A stretch of DNA of 64,000 bases from Palaemon carinicauda (GCF_036898095.1 NC_090725.1:324153605-324217604), one strand, 5' to 3'. Shown: positions 1 through 11,500, numbered from the stretch's first letter. Notes: a model not told the origin generated them from the letters alone. Numbers and translations are program-made.

Positions 1-206
1 GGCAAGGACATTACCACCAGGCCACCACAATGCTTTAGCTCACAAGAATGGTGAGGTTGCAGAGACCAAAGGAACTAACAAGTATGAGTGGGTTCGAACC
101 CCAGTCCGGCAATCACAAGGCAAGGACATTACCACCAGGCCACCACAATGCTTTAGCTCACAAGATGGTGAGGTTGCAGAGACCAAAGGAACTAACAAGT
201 ATGAGT

Positions 207-220
207 GGGGTTCGAACCCC
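207..220. promoter_or_regulatory. Palindromic B-box/T-arm core GGGGTTCGAACCCC (representative)
   Basis: The 14-bp sequence is its own reverse complement, so a B-box match (GGTTCGAACCC) exists on both strands. It is perfect in copies with four Gs and four Cs; many neighbours have lost one G or one C. In type B copies it becomes GGGTTCAAACCCC, which keeps a canonical T-loop (TTCAAAC) on the plus strand but breaks the C56 position on the minus strand. Confidence 0.8.
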
Positions 221-269
221 AGTCCGGCAATCACAAGGCAAGGACATTACCACCAGGCCACCACAATGC
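207..269 (-). promoter_or_regulatory. tRNA-like internal Pol III promoter (representative type A monomer)
   Basis: Read on the minus strand, the monomer has TGGCCTGGTGG (plus 250-260), which fits the Pol III A-box consensus TGGYNNAGTGG with A to G at one site. It also has GGTTCGAACCC (plus 208-218), which fits the B box. The start-to-start distance is 42 nt, the spacing of a tRNA with a short D-loop and a 4-nt variable loop. GGTA follows the A box as in tRNA D-loops, and GCATTG (plus 264-269) lies where the 5' end would be. The anticodon stem does not pair, so this is a tRNA-derived promoter rather than a tRNA gene. Most type A monomers repeat it. Activity is unproven. Confidence 0.68.
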
Positions 270-271
270 TT

Positions 272-338
272 TAGCTCACAAGGATGGTGAGGTTGCAGAG
301 ACCAAAGGAACTAACAAGTATGAGTGGGGTTCGAACCC
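272..338 (+). promoter_or_regulatory. Weak plus-strand A-box-like plus B-box pair (representative)
   Basis: TAGCTCACAAGG at 272-283 resembles the A-box pattern TRGYNNARNNGG with one mismatch, and is followed by a short CTC/GAG pairing like a D-stem. The next B box on the plus strand is at 328-338, 56 nt away start to start, longer than in a compact tRNA and closer to tRNAs with a long variable arm. The match may be fortuitous. In type B the element reads TAACTCACAAGG, losing the conserved G. I rate the minus-strand promoter as much more likely to be the ancestral one. Confidence 0.3.
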
Positions 339-3147
339 CAGTCCGGCAATCACAAGGCAAGGACATTACCACCAGGCCACCACAATGCTTTAGCTCACAA
401 GGAATGGTGAGGTTGCAGAGACCAAAGGAACTAACAAGTATGAGTGGGGTTCGAACCCCAGTCCGGCAATCACAAGGCAAGGACATTACCACCAGGCCAC
501 CACAATGCTTTAGCTCACAAGAATGGTGAGGTTGCAGAGACCAAAGGAACTAACAAGTATGAGTGGGTTCGAACCCCAGTCCGGCAATCACAAGGCAAGG
601 ACATTACCACCAGGCCACCACAATGCTTTAGCTCACAAGGATGGTGAGGTTGCAGAGACCAAAGGAACTAACAAGTATGAGTGGGGTTCGAACCCCAGTC
701 CGGCAATCACAAGGCAAGGACATTACCACCAGGCCACCACAATGCTTTAGCTCACAAGGATGGTGAGGTTGCAGAGACCAAAGGAACTAACAAGTATGAG
801 TGGGGTTCGAACCCCAGTCCGGCAATCACAAGGCAAGGACATTACCACCAGGCCACCACAATGCTTTAGCTCACAAGGAATGGTGAGGTTGCAGAGACCA
901 AAGGAACTAACAAGTATGAGTGGGGTTCGAACCCCAGTCCGGCAATCACAAGGCAAGGACATTACCACCAGGCCACCACAATGCTTTAGCTCACAAGGAA
1001 TGGTGAGGTTGCAGAGACCAAAGGAACTAACAAGTATGAGTGGGGTTCGAACCCAGTCCGGCAATCACAAGGCAAGGACATTACCACCAGGCCACCACAA
1101 TGCTTTAGCTCACAAGAATGGTGAGGTTGCAGAGACCAAAGGAACTAACAAGTATGAGTGGGGTTCGAACCCCAGTCCGGCAATCACAAGGCAAGGACAT
1201 TACCACCAGGCCACCACAATGCTTTAGCTCACAAGAATGGTGAGGTTGCAGAGACCAAAGGAACTAACAAGTATGAGTGGGGTTCGAACCCCAGTCCGGC
1301 AATCACAAGGCAAGGACATTACCACCAGGCCACCACAATGCTTTAGCTCACAAGGATGGTGAGGTTGCAGAGACCAAAGGAACTAACAAGTATGAGTGGG
1401 GTTCGAACCCCAGTCCAATCACAAGGCAAGGACATTACCACCAGGCCACCACAATGCTTTAGCTCACAAGGATGGTGAGGTTGCAGAGACCAAAGGAACT
1501 AACAAGTATGAGTGGGGTTCGAACCCCAGTCCGGCAATCACAAGGCAAGGACATTACCACCAGGCCACCACAATGCTTTAGCTCACAAGATGGTGAGGTT
1601 GCAGAGACCAAAGGAACTAACAAGTATGAGTGGGGTTCGAACCCCAGTCTGGCAATCACAAGGCAAGGACATTACCACCAGGCCACCACAATGCTTTAGC
1701 TCACAAGGATGGTGAGGTTGCAGAGACCAAAGGAACTAACAAGTATGAGTGGGGTTCGAACCCCAGTCCGGCAATCACAAGGCAAGGACATTACCACCAG
1801 GCCACCACAATGCTTTAGCTCACAAGGATGGTGAGGTTGCAGAGACCAAAGGAACTAACAAGTATGAGTGGGGTTCGAACCCCAGTCCGGCAATCACAAG
1901 GCAAGGACATTACCACCAGGCCACCACAATGCTTTAGCTCACAAGAATGGTGAGGTTGCAGAGACCAAAGGAACTAACAAGTATGAGTGGGGTTCGAACC
2001 CCAGTCCGGCAATCACAAGGCAAGGACATTACCACCAGGCCACCACAATGCTTTAGCTCACAAGATGGTGAGGTTGCAGAGACCAAAGGAACTAACAAGT
2101 ATGAGTGGGGTTCGAACCCCAGTCCGGCAATCACAAGGCAAGGACATTACCACCAGGCCACCACAATGCTTTAGCTCACAAGATGGTGAGGTTGCAGAGA
2201 CCAAAGGAACTAACAAGTATGAGTGGGGTTCGAACCCCAGTCCGGCAATCACAAGGCAAGGACATTACCACCAGGCCACCACAATGCTTTAGCTCACAAG
2301 GATGGTGAGGTTGCAGAGACCAAAGGAACTAACAAGTATGAGTGGGGTTCGAACCCAGTCCGGCAATCACAAGGCAAGGACATTACCACCAGGCCACCAC
2401 AATGCTTTAGCTCACAAGGATGGTGAGGTTGCAGAGACCAAAGGAACTAACAAGTATGAGTGGGGTTCGAACCCAGTCTGGCAATCACAAGGCAAGGACA
2501 TTACCACCAGGCCACCACAATGCTTTAGCTCACAAGGATGGTGAGGTTGCAGAGACCAAAGGAACTAACAAGTATGAGTGGGGTTCGAACCCCAGTCTGG
2601 CAATCACAAGGCAAGGACATTACCACCAGGCCACCACAATGCTTTAGCTCACAAGGATGGTGAGGTTGCAGAGACCAAAGGAACTAACAAGTATGAGTGG
2701 GGTTCGAACCCAGTCCGGCAATCACAAGGCAAGGACATTACCACCAGGCCACCACAATGCTTTAGCTCACAAGAATGGTGAGGTTGCAGAGACCAAAGGA
2801 ACTAACAAGTATGAGTGGGGTTCGAACCCCAGTCTGGCAATCACAAGGCAAGGACATTACCACCAGGCCACCACAATGCTTTAGCTCACAAGGATGGTGA
2901 GGTTGCAGAGACCAAAGGAACTAACAAGTATGAGTGGGTTCGAACCCCAGTCCGGCAATCACAAGGCAAGGACATTACCACCAGGCCACCACAATGCTTT
3001 AGCTCACAAGGATGGTGAGGTTGCAGAGACCAAAGGAACTAACAAGTATGAGTGGGGTTCGAACCCCAGTCCGGCAATCACAAGGCAAGGACATTACCAC
3101 CAGGCCACCACAATGCTTTAGCTCACAAGGATGGTGAGGTTGCAGAG

Positions 3148-3152
3148 AAAAA
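3148..3152 (-). terminator. TTTTT Pol III terminator-like run, unit 1
   Basis: Plus-strand gagaaaaagg gives TTTTT on the minus strand, about 20 nt past the palindromic B box. It can be derived from gagaacaaagg by loss of the single C. A run of four or more Ts is the usual Pol III stop. Confidence 0.45.
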
Positions 3153-3234
3153 GGAACTAACAAGTATGAGTGGGGTTCGAACCCCAGTCCGGCAATCACA
3201 AGGCAAGGACATTACCACCAGGCCACCACAATGC
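3148..3234 (-). ncRNA. Predicted short Pol III transcription unit in marker monomer
   Basis: On the minus strand this monomer carries, in order, GCATTG (3229-3234), the A box TGGCCTGGTGG (3215-3225), the B box inside the palindrome at 3172-3185, and a TTTTT run (3148-3152). Ordinary monomers have only TTT at the last position and no stop signal for Pol III. Transcription starting near GCATTG would give an RNA of about 85 nt ending in Us. Equivalent units occur with the markers at 5158, 7168 and 9175 and in many later aaaaagg monomers. This is prediction from promoter and terminator sequence only; no conserved RNA fold is evident beyond the T-arm. Confidence 0.35.
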
Positions 3235-5157
3235 TTTAGCTCACAAGGATGGTGAGGTTGCAGAGACCAAAGGAACTAACAAGTATGAGTGGGTTCGAAC
3301 CCAGTCTGGCAATCACAAGGCAAGGACATTACCACCAGGCCACCACAATGCTTTAGCTCACAAGGATGGTGAGGTTGCAGAGACCAAAGGAACTAACAAG
3401 TATGAGTGGTTCGAACCCCAGTCCGGCAATCACAAGGCAAGGACATTACCACCAGGCCACCACAATGCTTTAGCTCACAAGGATGGTGAGGTTGCAGAGA
3501 CCAAAGGAACTAACAAGTATGAGTGGGGTTCGAACCCCAGTCCGGCAATCACAAGGCAAGGACATTACCACCAGGCCACCACAATGCTTTAGCTCACAAG
3601 GATGGTGAGGTTGCAGAGACCAAAGGAACTAACAAGTATGAGTGGGGTTCGAACCCCAGTCCGGCAATCACAAGGCAAGGACATTACCACCAGGCCACCA
3701 CAATGCTTTAGCTCACAAGAATGGTGAGGTTGCAGAGACCAAAGGAACTAACAAGTATGAGTGGGTTCGAACCCCAGTCTGGCAATCACAAGGCAAGGAC
3801 ATTACCACCAGGCCACCACAATGCTTTAGCTCACAAGGAATGGTGAGGTTGCAGAGACCAAAGGAACTAACAAGTATGAGTGGGTTCGAACCCCAGTCCG
3901 GCAATCACAAGGCAAGGACATTACCACCAGGCCACCACAATGCTTTAGCTCACAAGGAATGGTGAGGTTGCAGAGACCAAAGGAACTAACAAGTATGAGT
4001 GGGTTCGAACCCCAGTCCGGCAATCACAAGGCAAGGACATTACCACCAGGCCACCACAATGCTTTAGCTCACAAGGAATGGTGAGGTTGCAGAGACCAAA
4101 GGAACTAACAAGTATGAGTGGGTTCGAACCCCAGTCCGGCAATCACAAGGCAAGGACATTACCACCAGGCCACCACAATGCTTTAGCTCACAAGGATGGT
4201 GAGGTTGCAGAGACCAAAGGAACTAACAAGTATGAGTGGGGTTCGAACCCCAGTTGGCAATCACAAGGCAAGGACATTACCACCAGGCCACCACAATGCT
4301 TTAGCTCACAAGGATGTGAGGTTGCAGAGACCAAAGGAACTAACAACTATGAGCGGGTTCAAACCCCAGTCTGGCTCACCAGGCAAGGACAGTTACCACC
4401 AGGCCACCACAATGCTTTAGCTCACAAGGATGGTGAGGTTGCAGAGACCAAAGGAACTAACAAGTATGAGTGGGGTTCGAACCCCAGTCCGGCAATCACA
4501 AGGCAAGGACATTACCACCAGGCCACCACAATGCTTTAGCTCACAAGGATGGTGAGGTTGCAGAGACCAAAGGAACTAACAAGTATGAGTGGGGTTCGAA
4601 CCCCAGTCCGGCAATCACAAGGCAAGGACATTACCACCAGGCCACCACAATGCTTTAGCTCACAAGGATGGTGAGGTTGCAGAGACCAAAGGAACTAACA
4701 AGTATGAGTGGGGTTCGAACCCCAGTCCGGCAATCACAAGGCAAGGACATTACCACCAGGCCACCACAATGCTTTAGCTCACAAGGATGGTGAGGTTGCA
4801 GAGACCAAAGGAACTAACAAGTATGAGTGGGTTCGAACCCCAGTCCGGCAATCACAAGGCAAGGACATTACCACCAGGCCACCACAATGCTTTAGCTCAC
4901 AAGGATGGTGAGGTTGCAGAGACCAAAGGAACTAACAAGTATGAGTGGGTTCGAACCCCAGTCCGGCAATCACAAGGCAAGGACATTACCACCAGGCCAC
5001 CACAATGCTTTAGCTCACAAGGATGGTGAGGTTGCAGAGACCAAAGGAACTAACAAGTATGAGTGGGTTCGAACCCCAGTCCGGCAATCACAAGGCAAGG
5101 ACATTACCACCAGGCCACCACAATGCTTTAGCTCACAAGGATGGTGAGGTTGCAGAG

Positions 5158-5162
5158 AAAAA
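5158..5162 (-). terminator. TTTTT Pol III terminator-like run, unit 2
   Basis: Same aaaaagg variant, 2,010 bp after the first marker, in the same relation to the minus-strand A and B boxes of its monomer. Confidence 0.45.
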
Positions 5163-7167
5163 GGAACTAACAAGTATGAGTGGGGTTCGAACCCCAGTCT
5201 GGCAATCACAAGGCAAGGACATTACCACCAGGCCACCACAATGCTTTAGCTCACAAGGATGGTGAGGTTGCAGAGACCAAAGGAACTAACAAGTATGAGT
5301 GGGGTTCGAACCCAGTCTGGCAATCACAAGGCAAGGACATTACCACCAGGCCACCACAATGCTTTAGCTCACAAGGATGGTGAGGTGCAGAGACCAAAGG
5401 AACTAACAAGTATGAGTGGGGTTCGAACCCCAGTCTGGCAATCACAAGGCAAGGACATTACCACCAGGCCACCACAATGCTTTAGCTCACAAGGATGGTG
5501 AGGTGCAGAGAAAAAGGAACTAACAAGTATGAGTGGGGTTCGAACCCAGTCCGGCAATCACAAGGCAAGGACATTACCACCAGGCCACCACAATGCTTTA
5601 GCTCACAAGGATGGTGAGGTTGCAGAGACCAAAGGAACTAACAAGTATGAGTGGGGTTCGAACCCCAGTCCGGCAATCACAAGGCAAGGACATTACCACC
5701 AGGCCACCACAATGCTTTAGCTCACAAGGATGGTGAGGTTGCAGAGACCAAAGGAACTAACAAGTATGAGTGGGGTTCGAACCCAGTCCGGCAATCAAAG
5801 GCAAGGACATTACCACCAGGCCACCACAATGCTTTAGCTCACAAGGATGGTGAGGTTGCAGAGACCAAAGGAACTAACAAGTATGAGTGGGGTTCGAACC
5901 CCAGTCTGGCAATCACAAGGCAAGGACATTACCACCAGGCCACCACAATGCTTTAGCTCACAAGGATGGTGAGGTTGCAGAGACCAAAGGAACTAACAAG
6001 TATGAGTGGGGTTCGAACCCCAGTCTGGCAATCACAAGGCAAGGACATTACCACCAGGCCACCACAATGCTTTAGCTCACAAGGATGGTGAGGTTGCAGA
6101 GACCAAAGGAACTAACAAGTATGAGTGGGGTTCGAACCCCAGTCTGGCAATCACAAGGCAAGGACATTACCACCAGGCCACCACAATGCTTTAGCTCACA
6201 AGGATGGTGAGGTTGCAGAGACCAAAGGAACTAACAAGTATGAGTGGGGTTCGAACCCCAGTCTGGCAATCACAAGGCAAGGACATTACCACCAGGCCAC
6301 CACAATGCTTTAGCTCACAAGGATGGTGAGGTTGCAGAGACCAAAGGAACTAACAAGTATGAGTGGGTTCGAACCCCAGTCCGGCAATCACAAGGCAAGG
6401 ACATTACCACCAGGCCACCACAATGCTTTAGCTCACAAGGATGGTGAGGTTGCAGAGACCAAAGGAACTAACAAGTATGAGTGGGTTCGAACCCCAGTCC
6501 GGCAATCACAAGGCAAGGACATTACCACCAGGCCACCACAATGCTTTAGCTCACAAGGATGGTGAGGTTGCAGAGACCAAAGGAACTAACAAGTATGAGT
6601 GGGTTCGAACCCCAGTCTGGCAATCACAAGGCAAGGACATTACCACCAGGCCACCACAATGCTTTAGCTCACAAGGATGGTGAGGTTGCAGAGACCAAAG
6701 GAACTAACAAGTATGAGTGGGTTCGAACCCCAGTCCGGCAATCACAAGGCAAGGACATTACCACCAGGCCACCACAATGCTTTAGCTCACAAGGATGGTG
6801 AGGTTGCAGAGACCAAAGGAACTAACAAGTATGAGTGGGTTCGAACCCCAGTCTGGCAATCACAAGGCAAGGACATTACCACCAGGCCACCACAATGCTT
6901 TAGCTCACAAGGATGGTGAGGTTGCAGAGACCAAAGGAACTAACAAGTATGAGTGGGGTTCGAACCCCAGTCTGGCAATCACAAGGCAAGGACATTACCA
7001 CCAGGCCACCACAATGCTTTAGCTCACAAGGATGGTGAGGTTGCAGAGACCAAAGGAACTAACAAGTATGAGTGGGGTTCGAACCCCAGTCCGGCAATCA
7101 CAAGGCAAGGACATTACCACCAGGCCACCACAATGCTTTAGCTCACAAGGATGGTGAGGTTGCAGAG
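5158..7167. repeat. Higher-order repeat unit 2, 17 monomers
   Basis: The marker A-run lies at 5158-5162 and the following one at 7168, again 2,010 bp and 17 monomers. The order of variants right after the marker is: monomer 2 with gggg and cccagtctgg, and monomer 3 with gaggtgcag. Unit 3 has the same order. The last monomer before the next marker is gggg with CCGG in both units. These shared ordered variants, not spacing alone, support a real higher-order unit. Confidence 0.75.
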
Positions 7168-7172
7168 AAAAA
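7168..7172 (-). terminator. TTTTT Pol III terminator-like run, unit 3
   Basis: Same aaaaagg variant, 2,010 bp after the unit 2 marker. A second one occurs at 7634-7638 four monomers later. Confidence 0.45.
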
Positions 7173-9174
7173 GGAACTAACAAGTATGAGTGGGTTCGAA
7201 CCCCAGTCCGGCAATCACAAGGCAAACATTACCACCAGGCCACCACAATGCTTTAGCTCACAAGGATGGTGAGGTTGCAGAGACCAAAGGAACTAACAAG
7301 TATGAGTGGGGTTCGAACCCAGTCTGGCAATCACAAGGCAAGGACATTACCACCAGGCCACCACAATGCTTTAGCTCACAAGGATGGTGAGGTGCAGAGA
7401 AAAGGAACTAAAAGTATGAGTGGGTTCGAACCCCAGTCTGGCAATCACAAGGCAAGGACATTACCACCAGGCCACCACAATGCTTTAGCTCACAAGGATG
7501 GTGAGGTTGCAGAGACCAAAGGAACTAACAAGTATGAGTGGGGTTCGAACCCCAGTCTGGCAATCACAAGGCAAGGACATTACCACCAGGCCACCACAAT
7601 GCTTTAGCTCACAAGGATGGTGAGGTTGCAGAGAAAAAGGAACTAACAAGTATGAGTGGGGTTCGAACCCAGTCTGGCAATCACAAGGCAAGGACATTAC
7701 CACCAGGCCACCACAATGCTTTAGCTCACAAGGATGGTGAGGTTGCAGAGACCAAAGGAACTAACAAGTATGAGTGGGGTTCGAACCCCAGTCTGGCAAT
7801 CACAAGGCAAGGACATTACCACCAGGCCACCACAATGCTTTAGCTCACAAGGATGGTGAGGTTGCAGAGACCAAAGGAACTAACAAGTATGAGTGGGGTT
7901 CGAACCCCAGTCTGGCAATCACAAGGCAAGGACATTACCACCAGGCCACCACAATGCTTTAGCTCACAAGGATGGTGAGGTTGCAGAGACCAAAGGAACT
8001 AACAAGTATGAGTGGGGTTCGAACCCCAGTCCGGCAATCACAAGGCAAGGACATTACCACCAGGCCACCACAATGCTTTAGCTCACAAGGATGGTGAGGT
8101 TGCAGAGACCAAAGGAACTAACAAGTATGAGTGGGGTTCGAACCCCAGTCCGGCAATCACAAGGCAAGGACATTACCACCAGGCCACCACAATGCTTTAG
8201 CTCACAAGGATGGTGAGGTTGCAGAGACCAAAGGAACTAACAAGTATGAGTGGGTTCGAACCCCAGTCTGGCAATCACAAGGCAAGGACATTACCACCAG
8301 GCCACCACAATGCTTTAGCTCACAAGGATGGTGAGGTTGCAGAGACCAAAGGAACTAACAAGTATGAGTGGGTTCGAACCCCAGTCTGGCAATCACAAGG
8401 CAAGGACATTACCACCAGGCCACCACAATGCTTTAGCTCACAAGGATGGTGAGGTTGCAGAGACCAAAGGAACTAACAAGTATGAGTGGGGTTCGAACCC
8501 CAGTCCGGCAATCACAAGGCAAGGACATTACCACCAGGCCACCACAATGCTTTAGCTCACAAGGATGGTGAGGTTGCAGAGACCAAAGGAACTAACAAGT
8601 ATGAGTGGGGTTCGAACCCCAGTCCGGCAATCACAAGGCAAGGACATTACCACCAGGCCACCACAATGCTTTAGCTCACAAGGATGGTGAGGTTGCAGAG
8701 ACCAAAGGAACTAACAAGTATGAGTGGGGTTCGAACCCCAGTCTGGCAATCACAAGGCAAGGACATTACCACCAGGCCACCACAATGCTTTAGCTCACAA
8801 GGATGGTGAGGTTGCAGAGACCAAAGGAACTAACAAGTATGAGTGGGTTCGAACCCCAGTCTGGCAATCACAAGGCAAGGACATTACCACCAGGCCACCA
8901 CAATGCTTTAGCTCACAAGGATGGTGAGGTTGCAGAGACCAAAGGAACTAACAAGTATGAGTGGGTTCGAACCCCAGTCTGGCAATCACAAGGCAAGGAC
9001 ATTACCACCAGGCCACCACAATGCTTTAGCTCACAAGGATGGTGAGGTTGCAGAGACCAAAGGAACTAACAAGTATGAGTGGGGTTCGAACCCCAGTCCG
9101 GCAATCACAAGGCAAGGACATTACCACCAGGCCACCACAATGCTTTAGCTCACAAGGATGGTGAGGTTGCAGAG
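7168..9174. repeat. Higher-order repeat unit 3, 17 monomers
   Basis: The marker A-run is at 7168-7172 and the next at 9175, a distance of 2,007 bp and 17 monomers. Monomer 1 has lost three bases (caaacatt for caaggacatt). Monomer 2 is gggg with cccagtctgg, and monomer 3 carries gaggtgcagagaaaagg. A second aaaaagg monomer occurs at 7634-7638; unit 2 has a similar extra one at 5511-5515, one monomer earlier in the order. The final monomer is gggg with CCGG. Confidence 0.75.
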
Positions 9175-9179
9175 AAAAA
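9175..9179 (-). terminator. TTTTT Pol III terminator-like run, unit 4
   Basis: Same aaaaagg variant, 2,007 bp after the unit 3 marker. The next is at 11294-11298, 2,119 bp on. Confidence 0.45.
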
Positions 9180-11293
9180 GGAACTAACAAGTATGAGTGG
9201 GGTTCGAACCCCAGTCTGGCAATCACAAGGCAAGGACATTACCACCAGGCCACCACAATGCTTTAGCTCACAAGGATGGTGAGGTTGCAGAGACCAAAGG
9301 AACTAACAAGTATGAGTGGGGTTCGAACCCAGTCTGGCAATCACAAGGCAAGGACATTACCACCAGGCCACCACAATGCTTTAGCTCACAAGGATGGTGA
9401 GGTTGCAGAGACCAAAGGAACTAACAAGTATGAGTGGGGTTCGAACCCAGTCCGGCAATCACAAGGCAAGGACATTACCACCAGGCCACCACAATGCTTT
9501 AGCTCACAAGGATGGTGAGGTTGCAGAGACCAAAGGAACTAACAAGTATGAGTGGGTTCGAACCCAGTCTGGCAATCACAAGGCAAGGACATTACCACCA
9601 GGCCACCACAATGCTTTAGCTCACAAGGATGGTGAGGTTGCAGAGACCAAAGGAACTAACAAGTATGAGTGGGGTTCGAACCCCAGTCTGGCAATCACAA
9701 GGCAAGGACATTACCACCAGGATACCACAATGCTTTAGCTCACAAGGATGGTGAGGTTGCAGAGACCAAAGGAACTAACAAGTATGAGTGGGGTTCGAAC
9801 CCCAGTCTGGCAATCACAAGGCAAGGACATTACCACCAGGCCACCACAATGCTTTAGCTCACAAGGATGGTGAGGTTGCAGAGACCAAAGGAACTAACAA
9901 GTATGAGTGGGGTTCGAACCCAGTCCGGCAATCACAAGGCAAGGACATTACCACCAGGCCACCACAATGCTTTAGCTCACAAGAATGGTGAGTTGCAGAG
10001 ACCAAAGGAACTAACAAGTATGAGTGGGTTCGAACCCCAGTCTGGCAATCACAAGGCAAGGACATTACCACCAGGCCACCACAATGCTTTAGCTCACAAG
10101 GATGGTGAGGTTGCAGAGACCAAAGGAACTAACAAGTATGAGTGGGTTCGAACCCCAGTCCGGCAATCACAAGGCAAGGACATTACCACCAGGCCACCAA
10201 ATGCTTTAGCTCACAAGGATATGAGGTTGCAGAGACCAAAGGAACTAACAAGTATGAGTGGGTTCGAACCCCAGTCCGGCAATCACAAGGCAAGGACATT
10301 ACCACCAGGCCACCACAATGCTTTAGCTCACAAGGATATGAGGTTGCAGAGACCAAAGGAACTAACAAGTATGAGTGGGTTCGAACCCCAGTCCGGCAAT
10401 CACAAGGCAAGGACATTACCACCAGGCCACCACAATGCTTTAGCTCACAAGGATGGTGAGGTTGCAGAGACCAAAGGAACTAACAAGTATGAGTGGGGTT
10501 CGAACCCCAGTCTGGCAATCACAAGGCAAGGACATTACCACCAGGCACCACAATGCTTTAGCTCACAAGGATGGTGAGGTTGCAGAGACCAAAGGAACTA
10601 ACAAGTATGAGCGGGTTCAAACCCCAGTCTGGCAATCACAAGGCAAGGACATTACCACCAGGCCACCACAATGCTTTAGCTCACAAGGATGGTGAGGTTG
10701 CAGAGACCAAAGGAACTAACAAGTATGAGTGGGTTCGAACCCCAGTCTGGCAATCACAAGGCAAGGACATTACCACAGGCCACCAAATGCTTTAGCTCAC
10801 AAGATGGTGAGGTTGCAGAGACCAAAGGAACTAACAAGTATGAGTGGGGTTCGAACCCCAGTCCGGCAATCACAAGGCAAGGACATTACCACCAGGCCAC
10901 CACAATGCTTTAGCTCACAAGGATGGTGAGGTTGCAGAGACCAAAGGAACTAACAAGTATGAGTGGGTTCGAACCCCAGTCCGGCAATCACAAGGCAAGG
11001 ACATTACCACCAGGCCACCACAATGCTTTAGCTCACAAGGATGGTGAGGTTGCAGAGACCAAAGGAACTAACAAGTATGAGTGGGGTTCGAACCCCAGTC
11101 GGCAATCACAAGGCAAGGACATTACCACCAGGCCACCACAATGCTTTAGCTCACAAGGATGGTGAGGTTGCAGAGACCAAAGGAACTAACAAGTATGAGT
11201 GGGTTCGAACCCCAGTCTGGCAATCACAAGGCAAGGACATTACCACCAGGCCACCACAATGCTTTAGCTCACAAGGATGGTGAGGTTGCAGAG
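9175..11293. repeat. Higher-order repeat unit 4, expanded to about 18 monomers
   Basis: The marker A-runs are at 9175-9179 and 11294-11298, which are 2,119 bp apart, one monomer longer than the preceding units. The first two monomers match units 2 and 3. The second half differs and introduces gatatgagg monomers and a gagcgggttcaaacc monomer near 10.6 kb. A similar gagcggg monomer is in unit 1 near 4.35 kb. After this unit the regular spacing of the marker breaks down. Confidence 0.6.
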
Positions 11294-11500
11294 AAAAAGG
11301 AACTAACAAGTATGAGTGGGTTCGAACCCCAGTCCGGCAATCACAAGGCAAGGACATTACCACCAGGCACCACAATGCTTTAGCTCACAAGGATGGTGAG
11401 GTTGCAGAGACCAAAGGAACTAACAAGTATGAGTGGGGTTCAAACCCCAGTCTGGCAATCACAAGGCAAGGACATTACCACAGGCCACCACAATGCTTTA
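10190..11500. repeat. Duplicated block, copy 1 (partner at 17,330)
   Basis: This segment carries an ordered set of rare variants: ccaccaaatgc followed by gatatgagg (from 10,195), taccacaggccaccaaatg (from 10,771), a gagaaaaagg monomer whose end reads caggcaccac (11,294-11,370), then a gttcaaacc monomer ending taccacaggccacc. The same variants in the same order occur 7,140 to 7,137 bp downstream. The two copies are not identical: the gagcggg monomer at 10.61 kb has no counterpart. Confidence 0.72.

Larger units (their letters stand above)
3148..5157. repeat. Higher-order repeat unit 1, 17 monomers
   Basis: The unit is opened by a marker monomer in which gagaccaaagg is replaced by gagaaaaagg, with the A-run at 3148-3152. 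The next marker is at 5158, 2,010 bp later. I counted 17 monomers between them by following the ttcgaa cores. The second monomer after the marker has the cccagtctgg form, as in the next units. Internally this copy differs from units 2 and 3, notably in the gatgtgagg/gagcggg monomer near 4.3 kb, so it is a diverged unit. Confidence 0.72.
1..10190. repeat. Homogeneous type A satellite core
   Basis: These are about 86 very similar monomers of type A. Diagnostic states are gaggttgcagagaccaaagg, aactaacaagtatgag, ttcgaacc, gacattacc, caggccacc and tttagctcac. Variation is limited to gggg versus ggg, cccc versus ccc, CCGG versus CTGG after the palindrome, gatgg versus gaatgg (mostly in the first 4.1 kb), and accaaagg versus aaaaagg. 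The low diversity and the ordered repetition of variants from 3.1 kb onward indicate recent local amplification. One odd monomer near 4,316-4,400 reads gatgtgagg, then gagcgggttcaaacc and ctggctcacc, which differs from all its neighbours. No gene is present. Confidence 0.93.

Noticed and set aside
208..225. CENP-B box
   Set aside because: TTCG is followed by A and CGG in the right order, but even in the best-fitting ccc copies the spacing is TTCG-N5-A-N3-CGG rather than TTCG-N4-A-N2-CGGG, so it does not match the required pattern.
207..269. Functional tRNA gene on the minus strand
   Set aside because: The positions for the anticodon stem do not pair and the acceptor ends are not complementary. 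With the tRNA-Gly spacing the anticodon position would read TGT in type A or GGT in type B, both threonine, but without a stem this is not meaningful.
9867..10577. 236-codon plus-strand open frame as a protein gene
   Set aside because: It is a concatenation of different frames of the same monomer, has no start context or codon bias, and disappears in neighbouring copies that differ by one base.
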